A DNA stretch of 47,526 bases from JAFIEN01 sp051859505 (GTDB taxonomy: Bacteria; Pseudomonadota; Alphaproteobacteria; Rhodobacterales; Rhodobacteraceae), in NCBI GenBank assembly GCA_051859505.1, contig JBHYFN010000030.1, positions 1 through 47,526 on the forward strand. Direction: 5' to 3'. Positions 1 to 8,418 of the stretch are shown piece after piece. The position numbers and the translations under genes are program-made. The number at the start of each line of letters is the position of its first letter. Position 1 is the stretch's first letter. Under the pieces are notes generated by a model. It was not told the origin of the DNA and ran no database searches. It was given only the letters and a program-made list of their open reading frames with translations.

Positions 1-52
1 CCACCCCCGCCGCCAGCATCCGGTCCTCGAACGCATGGCGCAGGCTGCTCAT
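1..52 (-). pseudogene. Probable tyrosine recombinase (integrase) C-terminal remnant, runs off the window
   Basis: Reading leftward from the ATG at 52-50, the frame gives SSLRHAFEDRMLAAGV and continues past position 1. The LRHAFxDR stretch resembles the R-H-x-x-R box of the catalytic domain of tyrosine recombinases, where His and the second catalytic Arg sit before a helix rich in L and A. An intact integrase would have about 250 residues upstream, but this frame is closed by a TGA at 73-71, only seven codons before the ATG. What is visible is therefore either a 5'-truncated remnant or a different short gene that happens to look similar. It lies about 170 bp beyond the 3' end of the tRNA-Ser gene, a usual place for an integrase, which supports the reading. 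Only 17 residues can be seen, so the call is tentative. Confidence 0.38.
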
Positions 53-225
53 GCCACAACGCTGGCCGGGTCACAGCACGCGCTCAAGGGCCATGTGTAA
101 CGGGATGTGCAGCAAAAAGTGGCACGAAGTCCATGTGACGACTCGTGAAACAAGGAGAGCACTTAAGGCAAAATGTTTTTGCATCAATAACTTGATGACA
201 TGCACAGTGTGTGGGGGGGGTGATC

Positions 226-315
226 TGGCGGAGACGAAGGGATTCGAACCCTCGAGACGGTTTCCCGTCTGCACCCTTAGCAGGGGTGTGCCTTCGACCA
301 CTCGGCCACGTCTCC
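226..315 (-). tRNA. tRNA-Ser (anticodon GCU)
   Basis: The minus strand folds as a type II tRNA. The acceptor arm GGAGACG (315-309) pairs with CGTCTCC, followed by G and an encoded CCA (228-226). The anticodon arm CACCC / GGGTG encloses the loop CTGCTAA, giving anticodon GCT, which reads AGC and AGU serine codons. The long variable arm (CAGACGG...CCGTCT) is typical of tRNA-Ser, and the T-arm contains GGTTCGAATCC. The CCA is genomically encoded. The tRNA 3' end faces the integrase-like remnant at 1-52, so this gene could be an integration site. Confidence 0.96.
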
Positions 316-447
316 ACCGCCCCGGATAATGAGTGCACTACCCAAGGGCAAGGGATAATCGGCAACCGGGCGCTGCTTCCAGCCTTCGCAGCACCTTGCG
401 ACGAAGCGGCGCCGGCCTCTCGGATGGTCCGGCGCCGGTCAGGGCTA

Positions 448-476
448 GGGCCGCCGGCCCCGCCGGCAGGCGGCCC
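448..476 (-). terminator. Possible gabD terminator hairpin
   Basis: GGGCCGCC (448-455) and GGCGGCCC (469-476) form a perfect 8-bp stem about 50 bp beyond the gabD stop codon. There is no clear T-tract, so it may only be a 3'-end-stabilising hairpin. I see nothing else in 316-524. Confidence 0.3.
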
Positions 477-524
477 CACCGGCACGCGGCCCCGGTCCTT
501 ACCGAACCGGCGCGGGGTGGCGGA

Positions 525-2003
525 TCAGCTGATCCCGCCCAGGCAGATGTATTTCATCGACAGATAGTCATCGAGGCCATATTTCGACCCCTCCCGCCCC
601 CAGCCGGATTGCTTGACCCCGCCGAACGGCGCCACTTCCGTCGAGATCAGCCCGGTGTTGACCCCGACCATCCCGTATTCCAGCGCCTCGGCCACTTTCC
701 AAACCTGCGCGAGGTCGTTGGCATAGAAATACGAGGCCAACCCGAATTCCGTGTCATTGGCCAGCGCGATCACCTCTTCGACCGTCTCGAAGCGGAAGAC
801 GGGGGCGAGGGGGGCGAAGGTTTCCTCGCGGGCGACCTTCATCTCGGGCGTGACCCCGGTGATGACGGTGGGGCGCACGAAGGTGCCGCCCAGCGGGTGC
901 CCTTCGCCCCCCGTGGCCACCGCCCCGCCCTTGGCCAGCGCATCGGCGATATGTTCGTCCAGCTTGGCCTTTGCGGCCTCGTTGATCAGCGGGCCCAGAA
1001 CGGTGCCCTCCTCGAAGCCGTCGCCGACCTTGAGAGCCGCCACCGCCTCGGACAGGCGGGCGACAAAGCGGTCGTGGATGCCGGCCTGCGCATAGATCCG
1101 GTTGGCGCAGACGCAGGTCTGCCCGTTGTTGCGGAATTTCGAGATGATGGCCCCCTGCACCGCCGCCTCGACATCGGCGTCGTCAAAGACGATGAAGGGC
1201 GCATTGCCGCCCAGTTCGAGGCTGAGCTTGAGGATCTTCTCGGCCCCCTTGGCCATCAGCACCCGGCCCACTTCGGTCGAGCCGGTGAAGGTCAGCTTGC
1301 GCACGATCGGATTGGTGCAGACCTCGTCGCCGAACATCCGCGAGCTTTGCACCGGCAGGACCGACAGAAGCCCCTTGGGCAGGCCCGCGCGCTCGGCCAG
1401 AACGGCCAGGGCGATGGCCGAAAGCGGGGTCTCGGTCGCGGGTTTGAAGACCACGGCACAGCCGGCGGCAAGGGCGGGGGCGAATTTGCGCGCCACCATC
1501 GCATTGGGAAAATTCCAGGGCGTGATCGCCGCCACAACGCCCACGGGCTGCTTGATGACGATGATGCGCTTGTCGCGCTGATGGCCGGGGATCGTGTCGC
1601 CATAGACGCGCTTGGCCTCTTCGGCGAACCATTCGATATAGCTGGCGCCATAGGCGATCTCGCCGCGGGCCTCGGGCAGGGGCTTGCCCATTTCGGCGGT
1701 GAGGATCACGGCCAGATCCTCGGCATTGGCGGTCACGAGGTCGAACCAGCGGCGCAGGACGGCGGCGCGCTCCTTGCCGGTGGCTTCGGCCCAGGCTTTC
1801 TGGGCGGTCTCGGCGGCGGCGATGGCGGCGCGGAGCTGGTCCAGGTCAACGGTCGCGACATGGGCCAGCACCTCGCCGGTCGCGGGGTTGGCGACGGCGA
1901 TGCGCCGGTCGTCGGGGCTGCCCACCCAGTCGCCGGCAAGAAGCGCTTCCTCGCGGACGAGGGAGGGGTCGCCGAGGCGGGAGGTGAGGGAGGCTGCGAT
2001 CAT
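525..2003 (-). CDS. gabD: NAD(P)-dependent succinate-semialdehyde dehydrogenase
   Basis: This aldehyde dehydrogenase of 492 residues oxidises succinate semialdehyde to succinate, the last step of 4-aminobutyrate use; related semialdehydes are possible substrates. The family motifs are present: TPWNFPNAM (161-169) for cofactor binding, FTGSTEVG (239-246), the general-base Glu263 in LELGGNAPF, and the nucleophile Cys297 in NNGQTCVCANR. The second Cys two residues after the nucleophile is common in the GabD group. Length matches the family (about 480-490). The ATG at 2003 is preceded by AGGAAAG at good spacing. No gabT lies nearby. A six-copy 13-bp tandem array (2078-2154) sits just upstream, where the promoter should be. 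Confidence 0.9.
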   Translation of the reverse strand: MIAASLTSRLGDPSLVREEALLAGDWVGSPDDRRIAVANPATGEVLAHVATVDLDQLRAAIAAAETAQKAWAEATGKERAAVLRRWFDLVTANAEDLAVILTAEMGKPLPEARGEIAYGASYIEWFAEEAKRVYGDTIPGHQRDKRIIVIKQPVGVVAAITPWNFPNAMVARKFAPALAAGCAVVFKPATETPLSAIALAVLAERAGLPKGLLSVLPVQSSRMFGDEVCTNPIVRKLTFTGSTEVGRVLMAKGAEKILKLSLELGGNAPFIVFDDADVEAAVQGAIISKFRNNGQTCVCANRIYAQAGIHDRFVARLSEAVAALKVGDGFEEGTVLGPLINEAAKAKLDEHIADALAKGGAVATGGEGHPLGGTFVRPTVITGVTPEMKVAREETFAPLAPVFRFETVEEVIALANDTEFGLASYFYANDLAQVWKVAEALEYGMVGVNTGLISTEVAPFGGVKQSGWGREGSKYGLDDYLSMKYICLGGIS

Positions 2004-2077
2004 CGTTCGGGCTTTCCTGGTCGTTGCGGTGGGTGGCGCGTGCCGTTCGGGCCGACGGTTGGCCAGGCTTGGCCTGG

Positions 2078-2154
2078 CCGTGTCGTTGCGCCTTCGGTTG
2101 CGCCGTGTCGTTGCGTCGTGTCGTTGCGCCGTTTCGTTGCGCCCTTTCGTTGCG
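2078..2154. repeat. Tandem array, six copies of a 13-bp unit
   Basis: Head-to-tail copies of approximately CCGTGTCGTTGCG lie at 2078-2090, 2091-2102 (a 12-bp variant), 2103-2115, 2116-2128, 2129-2141 and 2142-2154. TCGTTGCG is the invariant core of five copies. The array lies in the 246-bp gap between the sulfotransferase stop and the gabD start, 75 bp before gabD. The unit is not a multiple of three and no supported gene reads through it. Such arrays can arise by slippage and can vary in copy number; no function is visible. Confidence 0.9.
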
Positions 2155-2249
2155 CCGTCACCCTAGCCAAGTCGCCCGTCATGTCCAGCCATCCCCGGCG
2201 GGTGCGGGAACGTGATGGAGCCACCCGGGATCTCTGCCAAGGCGGACGG

Positions 2250-3059
2250 TCAACGGGACCGGGAAGCCCAGTTCCGCGCGGGGCCGCCGATCAGGCGCGC
2301 GGCCAGTTCCATGTCGGCCGCGAAATGCTCGGCCAGCGCCGCGGCGATGGCCGGCGACATCTCGGCCCGGGGTCGGCCCGCCTTGGAGTTGTGGCCCGGC
2401 GCGACGCGGCTGGGAACCTCGGGGTCTGCGCCCACGGCCAGCAGCGCGCGGCGCCGGGCTGCGGCCGGGTCGGCCGATACCTCTTCGAGAAAGATACAGG
2501 TCACCTCGAACCTATGCGACCAGCGCCGATAGGTCTTGCCCGGAAACGAGACGGCCGCAACATGAGGCAGCGCCAGCGTTTGCCGCAGCCGTGCCGGATC
2601 GCTCAGGCAGGAGGCGTCGAAACTGCCGGCATTCACCGCGTCGTTCAGCGCCGACCAGGCCCGCGAAACCGGATCGCGCAGCATCAGAAGGATCCGGGTT
2701 TCGGGCAGGGCATCGGCGATACGGTCGATCTCGGCGCCCGGCAGGCCGGAATATCTGGGGGTAATCTCGCCGGTCAGAAACCCCTCGGTCCCTTCGAAGA
2801 GCCGCATGTAGGTCGTGATCGGATGATCGCGCCGGCGCTCCAGCCCGCGAAGGCGGTCGCGAAAGGCGATATGGAACGGGTCGGTCATTGTCCGGCGTTC
2901 CAGCTGGTCCAGGTATTTCGGCACGGGAAAGCGCCGACCGAAGAAGTGAAATTCCTTCATCGGCGGCATGCGGAAGGCGGGATGATGCTGAAACTGCTCA
3001 TAGAGCCAGCGGGTGCCGCCCTTCTGCATCCCGATGCCGATGAATGTCGGTGCGCGCAT
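2250..3059 (-). CDS. Sulfotransferase family protein
   Basis: This is a putative PAPS-dependent sulfotransferase of 269 residues; the acceptor is unknown. The N-terminus FIGIGMQKGGTRWLYEQF (6-23) matches the 5'-phosphosulfate-binding loop of the family, with the K-x-G-T core. LRDPVSRAWSALN (117-129) matches the 3'-phosphate-binding segment with its conserved Arg and Ser. GEITPRY (97-103) is a typical intermediate motif. The ATG at 3059 places the P-loop right at the N-terminus, as expected. An upstream in-frame extension to 3146 runs through an inverted repeat and was not used. The nearest ribosome site is weak (AAAAGGGG). It follows hutU in the same direction but is separated by a hairpin, so it is probably not part of the hut operon. 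Confidence 0.8.
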   Translation of the reverse strand: MRAPTFIGIGMQKGGTRWLYEQFQHHPAFRMPPMKEFHFFGRRFPVPKYLDQLERRTMTDPFHIAFRDRLRGLERRRDHPITTYMRLFEGTEGFLTGEITPRYSGLPGAEIDRIADALPETRILLMLRDPVSRAWSALNDAVNAGSFDASCLSDPARLRQTLALPHVAAVSFPGKTYRRWSHRFEVTCIFLEEVSADPAAARRRALLAVGADPEVPSRVAPGHNSKAGRPRAEMSPAIAAALAEHFAADMELAARLIGGPARNWASRSR

Positions 3060-3114
3060 GTGCGGGGGCCCCTTTTCCCGGAGGTATACCGGGGTTGAGG
3101 GTGCAGGAGAAGCG

Positions 3115-3184
3115 GTAGGGTGGGCGCAGCCCACCGCCCCCGCCACGGGACCGCGGCGTCAGGGTGGGGTGACCCCCACCCTAC
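3115..3184. terminator. Long inverted repeat after hutU, likely terminator
   Basis: GTAGGGTGGG (3115-3124) is exactly complementary to CCCACCCTAC (3175-3184), giving a 10-bp outer stem. Two shorter hairpins lie inside: GGTGGGC-GCA-GCCCACC (3119-3135) and the near-palindrome AGGGTGGGG-TGA-CCCCCACCCT (3161-3182). The right arm overlaps the hutU stop codon. Position and structure suggest transcription stops here between hutU and the sulfotransferase gene. No T-tract is present. Confidence 0.5.
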
Positions 3185-4860
3185 AGGATACCCGGCAGCC
3201 GCAGCCCGTGGTCGCGCGCGCAGGCGCGCGCTTCCTCGTAGCCCGCGTCCGCATGGCGCATCACGCCCGTCGCGGGGTCGTTCCACAGCACCCGCTCGAT
3301 CCGCCGGTCTGCCTCTTCCGTCCCGTCGCAGCAGATCACCATGCCCGAATGCTGCGAGAAGCCCATCCCCACGCCTCCGCCATGGTGCAGGCTGACCCAG
3401 GTCGCCCCGCTGGCACAATTCAGCATCGCGTTCAGCAGCGGCCAGTCGCTGACCGCGTCCGACCCGTCCTGCATCGCCTCCGTCTCGCGGTTGGGCGAGG
3501 CAACGGAGCCCGAATCCAGATGATCCCGCCCGATCACCACCGGCGCCTTCAACTCGCCCGACCGCACCATCGCGTTGATCGCCAGCCCCGCCCGGTGCCG
3601 GTCGCCCAGCCCGATCCACATGATCCGCGCAGGCAGGCCCTGAAAGGCGATGCGCTCGGCCGCCATGTCAAGCCAGCGGTGCAGATGGGCATTCTCGGGG
3701 AACAGTTCCTTCATCCGCGCGTCGGTCTTGCGGATATCCTCCGGGTCGCCCGACAGCGCGCACCAGCGGAACGGGCCGATCCCGCGGCAAAAGAGCGGGC
3801 GGATATAGGCCGGCACGAAACCGGGGAAGGCGAAGGCGTTTTCCAGCCCCTCTTCCTGCGCCACCTGCCGGATGTTGTTGCCGTAATCCAGCGTCGGCAC
3901 GCCGGCGTCCCAGAACCCCACCATCGCCGCGACATGGGTCTTCATGCTGGCCCGCGCTGCCGCCTCGACCTCGGCCGGCGCGCTTTCCTGTTTCGCCCGC
4001 CATTCGGCGACGCTCCAGCCCAAGGGCAGGTAGCCGTGGATCGGGTCATGGGCGCTGGTCTGGTCGGTCACGATGTCCGGTCGCGGTCCGCCCGCCTGCA
4101 TCCGCCGGAGCAGTTCGGGGAACACCTCCGCCGCATTGCCGATCAGCGCGACCGACTTCGCCTCGCCCGCTTTCGTCCAGCCCTCGATCATCGCCAGCGC
4201 CTCGTCCAGCGACTGCGCCTTGGCGTCGCAATAGCGGGTGCGGATGCGGAAATCTGCGCGCGTCTCGTCGCATTCCACCGCCAGGCAACAGGCCCCGGCC
4301 ATCACCGCGGCCAGCGGCTGCGCGCCGCCCATGCCGCCAAGGCCCGCGGTCAGGATCCAGCGCCCGGTGAGGGTGCCGCCGTAATGCTGGCGGCCGGCCT
4401 CGGCGAAGGTCTCGTAGGTGCCCTGAACGATGCCTTGCGTGCCGATATAGATCCAGGATCCGGCCGTCATCTGGCCGTACATCATCAGGCCCTTGCGATC
4501 GAGCTCGTTGAAATGCGCCCAGGTCGCCCAATGCGGCACAAGGTTGGAATTGGCGATCAGCACGCGGGGCGCATCCGCATGGGTGCGGAAGATGCCGACG
4601 GGTTTGCCGGATTGCACAAGCAGCGTCTCGTCGGCTTCCAGGTCACGCAGGGCCGCGCAGATGCGGTCGAAGTCCTCCCATGTGCGGGCCGCGCGCCCGA
4701 TGCCGCCATAGACGACAAGCTCGTGCGGGTTCTCGGCCACGTCCGGGTGCAGGTTGTTCATCAGCATCCTGAGCGGCGCCTCGGTCAGCCAGCTTTTCGC
4801 GCTGATCTCGGGGCCGGTGGGGGGAAAGATGTCGCGAGCGTTGTGGCGGGGGTTGGTCAT
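3181..4860 (-). CDS. hutU: Urocanate hydratase
   Basis: HutU (559 residues) hydrates urocanate to 4-imidazolone-5-propionate, the second step of histidine breakdown, with tightly bound NAD. Family features are strong: YGGIGRAART (51-60), NSNLVPHW (104-111), MTAGSWIYIGTQGIVQGTYE (131-150), the NAD-binding loop GLGGMGGAQP (173-182), and GDPEDI (371-376). Length is standard. The start ATG (4860-4858) overlaps the hutG stop as ATGA, so translation is probably coupled. In the stretch that usually reads GLPARICW, this protein has Met414 in place of the Cys that corresponds, from memory, to Cys410 of the Pseudomonas enzyme. The gene is last in the hutI-H-G-U operon and ends in an inverted repeat. 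Confidence 0.95.
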   Translation of the reverse strand: MTNPRHNARDIFPPTGPEISAKSWLTEAPLRMLMNNLHPDVAENPHELVVYGGIGRAARTWEDFDRICAALRDLEADETLLVQSGKPVGIFRTHADAPRVLIANSNLVPHWATWAHFNELDRKGLMMYGQMTAGSWIYIGTQGIVQGTYETFAEAGRQHYGGTLTGRWILTAGLGGMGGAQPLAAVMAGACCLAVECDETRADFRIRTRYCDAKAQSLDEALAMIEGWTKAGEAKSVALIGNAAEVFPELLRRMQAGGPRPDIVTDQTSAHDPIHGYLPLGWSVAEWRAKQESAPAEVEAAARASMKTHVAAMVGFWDAGVPTLDYGNNIRQVAQEEGLENAFAFPGFVPAYIRPLFCRGIGPFRWCALSGDPEDIRKTDARMKELFPENAHLHRWLDMAAERIAFQGLPARIMWIGLGDRHRAGLAINAMVRSGELKAPVVIGRDHLDSGSVASPNRETEAMQDGSDAVSDWPLLNAMLNCASGATWVSLHHGGGVGMGFSQHSGMVICCDGTEEADRRIERVLWNDPATGVMRHADAGYEEARACARDHGLRLPGIL

Positions 4861-5651
4861 GCGGCACCTTTCAGATCGGGGGCGAGGGTGGCGAGGGCGT
4901 GGAGGATCTCGGACAGGAGGGGGCGGAGGGTCGCGGCCTTGCCTTCGTCATAGGCGAAGGGCGGGCTTTCGGTCGCCAGATGGGTGGATTGCGCCAGTTC
5001 CATCTGGATCGCGTGGACCCCCTGCCCCGGCTGACCATAGTGGCGCGTCGTCCAGCCGCCCTTGAAGCGGCCGTTGACCGCGACCGTGCGGCCCGATGCG
5101 CAGGCGATGCGGGTCGCGGCGTCCTCCACGCGTGGATCGCAGGAAATACCGGAGGCGGTGCCGATGTTGAGATCGGGCAAGGTGCCGTCGAACAGGTAGG
5201 GGATGCGCGCGCGGATCGAGTGGCAGTCGTAAAGCACCGCCACACCATGCCGCGCGCGGACCCGGTCCAGTTCGGCCCGAAGCGCCGCGTGATAGGGGCC
5301 GTGGAAACGGCTCAGCCGTTCGGCAACATCCCCCTGCCCCGGCGGGTCGGCCCAGATCGCCTTGCCGTCGAAATCGGTCAGCGGCACCAGCCCGGTCGTG
5401 TTCTGCCCGGGATAGAGGCTGTCGTCCGACGGCGGGCGGTTCGCGTCGATGACATAGCGGTGGAAGGTTGCGCGCACGACGGTGGCCCCGGGCAGAAGCC
5501 CGTCGTAGAGCCGGTCCACATGCCAATCGGTATCGGCCAGCAGCCTGCCATTTTCGTTCAGCCAGGCGCGGATATCGTCCGGCAACCAGGTGCCCACATG
5601 CGGCATCCCCAGCACGACCGGGCTGTCCCCACGCAGAACCTCGACCGGCAT
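4857..5651 (-). CDS. hutG: N-formylglutamate deformylase (amidohydrolase)
   Basis: HutG (264 residues) cleaves N-formylglutamate to glutamate and formate, the last step of the five-step histidine pathway. Conserved parts include the N-terminal PVVLGMPHVGTWLP, DTDWHVDRLYD and DCHSIR, the last two supplying probable metal ligands of this zinc-hydrolase family, and NGRFKGGWTTRHYG near the C-terminus. The start was set at the ATG 5651-5649, which overlaps the hutH stop as TGATG; an upstream in-frame start at 5696 would lie inside hutH and lacks similarity. The stop overlaps the hutU start. The presence of hutF in the cluster agrees with this enzyme being a deformylase rather than a formiminoglutamase. 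Confidence 0.93.
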   Translation of the reverse strand: MPVEVLRGDSPVVLGMPHVGTWLPDDIRAWLNENGRLLADTDWHVDRLYDGLLPGATVVRATFHRYVIDANRPPSDDSLYPGQNTTGLVPLTDFDGKAIWADPPGQGDVAERLSRFHGPYHAALRAELDRVRARHGVAVLYDCHSIRARIPYLFDGTLPDLNIGTASGISCDPRVEDAATRIACASGRTVAVNGRFKGGWTTRHYGQPGQGVHAIQMELAQSTHLATESPPFAYDEGKAATLRPLLSEILHALATLAPDLKGAA

Positions 5652-7168
5652 CACAGCACAAACTCCAGCCCCGCCGCCCGCGCCAGATCTCCGCAAGCGA
5701 CAAGGCTTGCGGCCGCCTCGATATCGGGCGCAAGGTAGCGGTCGATCGTCAGCGGCGGGCTGACCGCGCGCAGGGCGGCGAGCGCGCCCTCCAGCGGGCC
5801 GGAGCTGCGCAGCGGCGCGCGAAAGCCGATGCCCTGCGCCGCACAGAGCGCCTCGACCCCCAGGATCACCGACAGATTGCGCGTCATCCGCCCCAACCGC
5901 CGCGCGCCATGGGCGGCCATCGAGACATGGTCCTCCTGATTGGCCGAAGTGGGGGTGGAATCGGTCGAACAGGGGTTGGCGAGGTGCTTGTTCTCGCTCA
6001 TCAGCGCGGCCGTCGTCACCTCGGCGATCATCAGGCCCGAGTTCAGCCCCGGCTCGGGCGTCAGGAACGGCGGCAGGTCGTGGCTGAGCGTCGGGTCCAC
6101 CATCAGCGCCACCCGCCGCTGCGCGATGGCGCCGATCTCGGCCAGGGCCAGCGCGATGATATCGGCGGCGAAGGCCACGGGCTCGGCGTGGAAATTGCCG
6201 CCCGAGAGGATGCCCGCCGCCGTCACAAGCGGGTTGTCGGTGACGGCATTGGCCTCGGTCTCAAGCGTGGTGGCGGCGAAGCGCAAGAGGTCCACCGCGG
6301 CGCCCACGACCTGCGGCTGGCAGCGGATGCAGTAGGGATCCTGCACGCGGGCATCGCCCTCGCGATGGCTTTCGCGGATTTCCGAGCCCTCCATCAGCGC
6401 CCGCATCGCGCCCGCCACCTCGATCTGGCCCTTGTGGCCGCGAAGCGTGTGGATTTCGGGCTGGAGCGGCGCGGTCGAGCCCATGATCGCATCGGTCGAA
6501 AGGCAGGCGGTGACAAGGCTGGCCGAGGCCAGCCGCCAGCCGTCGAACAGCGCGGCAAGCGCAAGTGCAGTGGAAAACTGCGTGCCGTTGATCAGCGCCA
6601 GCCCCTCTTTCGGCCCCAGCACCACCGGCGCAAGCCCCGCCCGCGCCAGCGCCTCGCCGCCCGGCAGGCGGGCACCGCCGACCGTGGCCTCGCCTTCGCC
6701 GATCATCACGGCGGTCATATGCGCCAGGGGGGCCAGATCCCCCGAGGCCCCGACCGATCCCTGCACCGGGACCACCGGGGTCACGCCTGCCGCGAGCATC
6801 CCCTCGATCAGCGCCACGACCTGCGGGCGCACGCCCGAGGCACCCCGGCCAAGGCTCAGGAGCTTCAGCGCCATCATCAGCCGGGTGGTCGCCTCGTCCA
6901 GCGCCTCGCCCACGCCGCAGCAATGCGACAGGATCAGGTTGCGCTGCAACGCCTCGGTATCGCCCGCCGCGATCTTGACCGAGGCGAGCTTGCCAAAGCC
7001 CGTGTTCACGCCATAGACCGCCGCCTCGCCTTGCGCGGCTTGGGCCACCTGTTCGGCGGCGGCCTTCACGCCCGGCAGGCAGGCCGGGTCAAGTCGCGCG
7101 GGCAGCCCGTCGCGCCAAAGCGCCTCAAGCGTGGCAAGCCCGGTCTGGCCGGGGGTCAGGGTCAGCAT
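5651..7168 (-). CDS. hutH: Histidine ammonia-lyase
   Basis: HutH (505 residues) removes ammonia from histidine to give urocanate, using the self-formed MIO group. The MIO tripeptide Ala141-Ser142-Gly143 sits in GSVGASGDLAPLAH, at the canonical position. Tyr52 in YGVNTGFG is the expected catalytic base region. Other hallmarks are NGTQFSTA, HRGxxxQxPYCIRCQPQV-like residues around 320, and the C-terminal NQEDHVSM. The ATG at 7168 was chosen because it has GGAAAGG about 6 bases upstream and gives the family length. An extension to 7348 lies inside hutI. The start overlaps the end of hutI by 7 bp and the stop overlaps the start of hutG. Confidence 0.96.
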   Translation of the reverse strand: MLTLTPGQTGLATLEALWRDGLPARLDPACLPGVKAAAEQVAQAAQGEAAVYGVNTGFGKLASVKIAAGDTEALQRNLILSHCCGVGEALDEATTRLMMALKLLSLGRGASGVRPQVVALIEGMLAAGVTPVVPVQGSVGASGDLAPLAHMTAVMIGEGEATVGGARLPGGEALARAGLAPVVLGPKEGLALINGTQFSTALALAALFDGWRLASASLVTACLSTDAIMGSTAPLQPEIHTLRGHKGQIEVAGAMRALMEGSEIRESHREGDARVQDPYCIRCQPQVVGAAVDLLRFAATTLETEANAVTDNPLVTAAGILSGGNFHAEPVAFAADIIALALAEIGAIAQRRVALMVDPTLSHDLPPFLTPEPGLNSGLMIAEVTTAALMSENKHLANPCSTDSTPTSANQEDHVSMAAHGARRLGRMTRNLSVILGVEALCAAQGIGFRAPLRSSGPLEGALAALRAVSPPLTIDRYLAPDIEAAASLVACGDLARAAGLEFVL

Positions 7169-8361
7169 CTGTCGCCTTTCCGATAATGCGCGTGCAGCGG
7201 GTTGAAGCCGATCCGCCAGCACAGCTCGGCGGGGCTGGCCGCATCCCAGATGGCAAGGTCGGCCACGGCCCCCGCCGCGATACGGCCGTGGTCCGGCAGG
7301 CCCAGCGCGCGGGCGGCGTTCACGGTCACGCCGCGCAGCGCCTCCCACGGGGTGAGGCGGAACAGGGTGCAGCCCATGTTCATCGCCAGAAGCAGCGAGT
7401 GCAGCGGCGAGGAGCCGGGGTTGAGGTCGGTCGCCAGCGCCATCGGCACGCCGGCCGCGCGGAAGGCGGCCACGGGGGGCGCCTGCGTTTCCCGCAGCGC
7501 ATAGAAGGCACCGGGCAGCAGCACCGCGACCGTGCCCGAGGCGGCCATGGCGCGCGCATCCGCCTCGGTCGCATATTCCACATGATCGGCCGACAGCGCG
7601 CCATACTGCGCCGCCAGCGCCGTGCCGCCGATATGGCTGAGCTGCTCGGCATGGAGCTTCACCGGCAAGCCCAGCGCGCGGGCCGCGTCAAAGAGGCGCG
7701 CGATCTGGGCGGTGTCGAAGGCGATCCCTTCGCAGAACCCGTCCACCGCATCGACCAGCCCTTCTGCATGGGCGGCGCGCAGGGCGGGCAGGCAGACCTC
7801 GTCAAGATAGGCGTCGGGCCGGCCCTTGTAGTCCGCGGGGCAGGCATGGGCGCCAAGGAAGCTGGTGACGATCGTCACGGGCCGGAGCCGCCCCAAAGCG
7901 CGGGCGGCGCGGAGCATCCGCAGTTCGGTCTCCAGGTCCAGCCCGTAGCCCGATTTCACCTCGACCACCGTCACCCCTTCGGCGATCAGCGCGTCCAGCC
8001 GCGGCAGGGCGGCGGCGATCAGCGCCGCCTCATCGGCCCCACGGGTGGCGGCAACGGTGGAGAGGATCCCGCCGCCGGCGCGGGCGATCTCTTCATAAGT
8101 GGCACCGTTCAGCCGCGCTTCGAATTCGCCCGCGCGGTCGCCGCCAAAGACCAGATGGGTGTGACAGTCGATCAGCCCCGGCGTGACCAGCCGCCCCGCC
8201 ATGTCCCGCCGCTCGGCCCCGGCAAAGTCCCCCGGCAGCTCCGCCCCCGGCCCGGCCCAGAGGATGCGGGCGCCGTCGATGACAATGGCCCCGCCCTCGA
8301 TCAGCCGGTCCTCGGGGCCGTCGAGCGGGGCAAGGCGGGTGTTGGTCAGGACTTGGGGCAA
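7162..8361 (-). CDS. hutI: Imidazolonepropionase
   Basis: HutI (399 residues) hydrolyses 4-imidazolone-5-propionate to N-formimino-glutamate. It is an amidohydrolase-superfamily enzyme: the metal motif PGLIDCHTHLVFGG has His67 and His69, a further metal ligand is in KLHAEQLS, and the conserved ATDLNPGSSP follows near residue 310. The start appears to be TTG (8361-8359): the frame is closed by a TGA nine codons upstream, no ATG or GTG lies in between, and GGAGG stands four bases before the TTG. It is the first gene of the leftward hut operon, and the 110-bp divergent gap to hutF holds the HutC-type operator. Confidence 0.94.
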   Translation of the reverse strand: MPQVLTNTRLAPLDGPEDRLIEGGAIVIDGARILWAGPGAELPGDFAGAERRDMAGRLVTPGLIDCHTHLVFGGDRAGEFEARLNGATYEEIARAGGGILSTVAATRGADEAALIAAALPRLDALIAEGVTVVEVKSGYGLDLETELRMLRAARALGRLRPVTIVTSFLGAHACPADYKGRPDAYLDEVCLPALRAAHAEGLVDAVDGFCEGIAFDTAQIARLFDAARALGLPVKLHAEQLSHIGGTALAAQYGALSADHVEYATEADARAMAASGTVAVLLPGAFYALRETQAPPVAAFRAAGVPMALATDLNPGSSPLHSLLLAMNMGCTLFRLTPWEALRGVTVNAARALGLPDHGRIAAGAVADLAIWDAASPAELCWRIGFNPLHAHYRKGDRC

Positions 8362-8418
8362 GGGGCCTCCGCGCGGGGTGAGGGGTCAGGATCGGGGTTG
8401 TCATGTGCCGTGTTATTC

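Noticed and set aside
2078..2154. Possible CRISPR array
   Set aside because: The units are contiguous, 13 bp long and without spacers; the same applies to the arrays at 20174 and 28214. No cas gene is present.
333..3098. A 921-codon frame on the plus strand opposite gabD and the sulfotransferase
   Set aside because: It is the complement of well-supported genes and its translation is rich in Arg, Gly, His and Pro with no domain, as expected for a shadow in GC-rich DNA. The same holds for long plus-strand frames opposite hutU-hutI and opposite the ABC operon.
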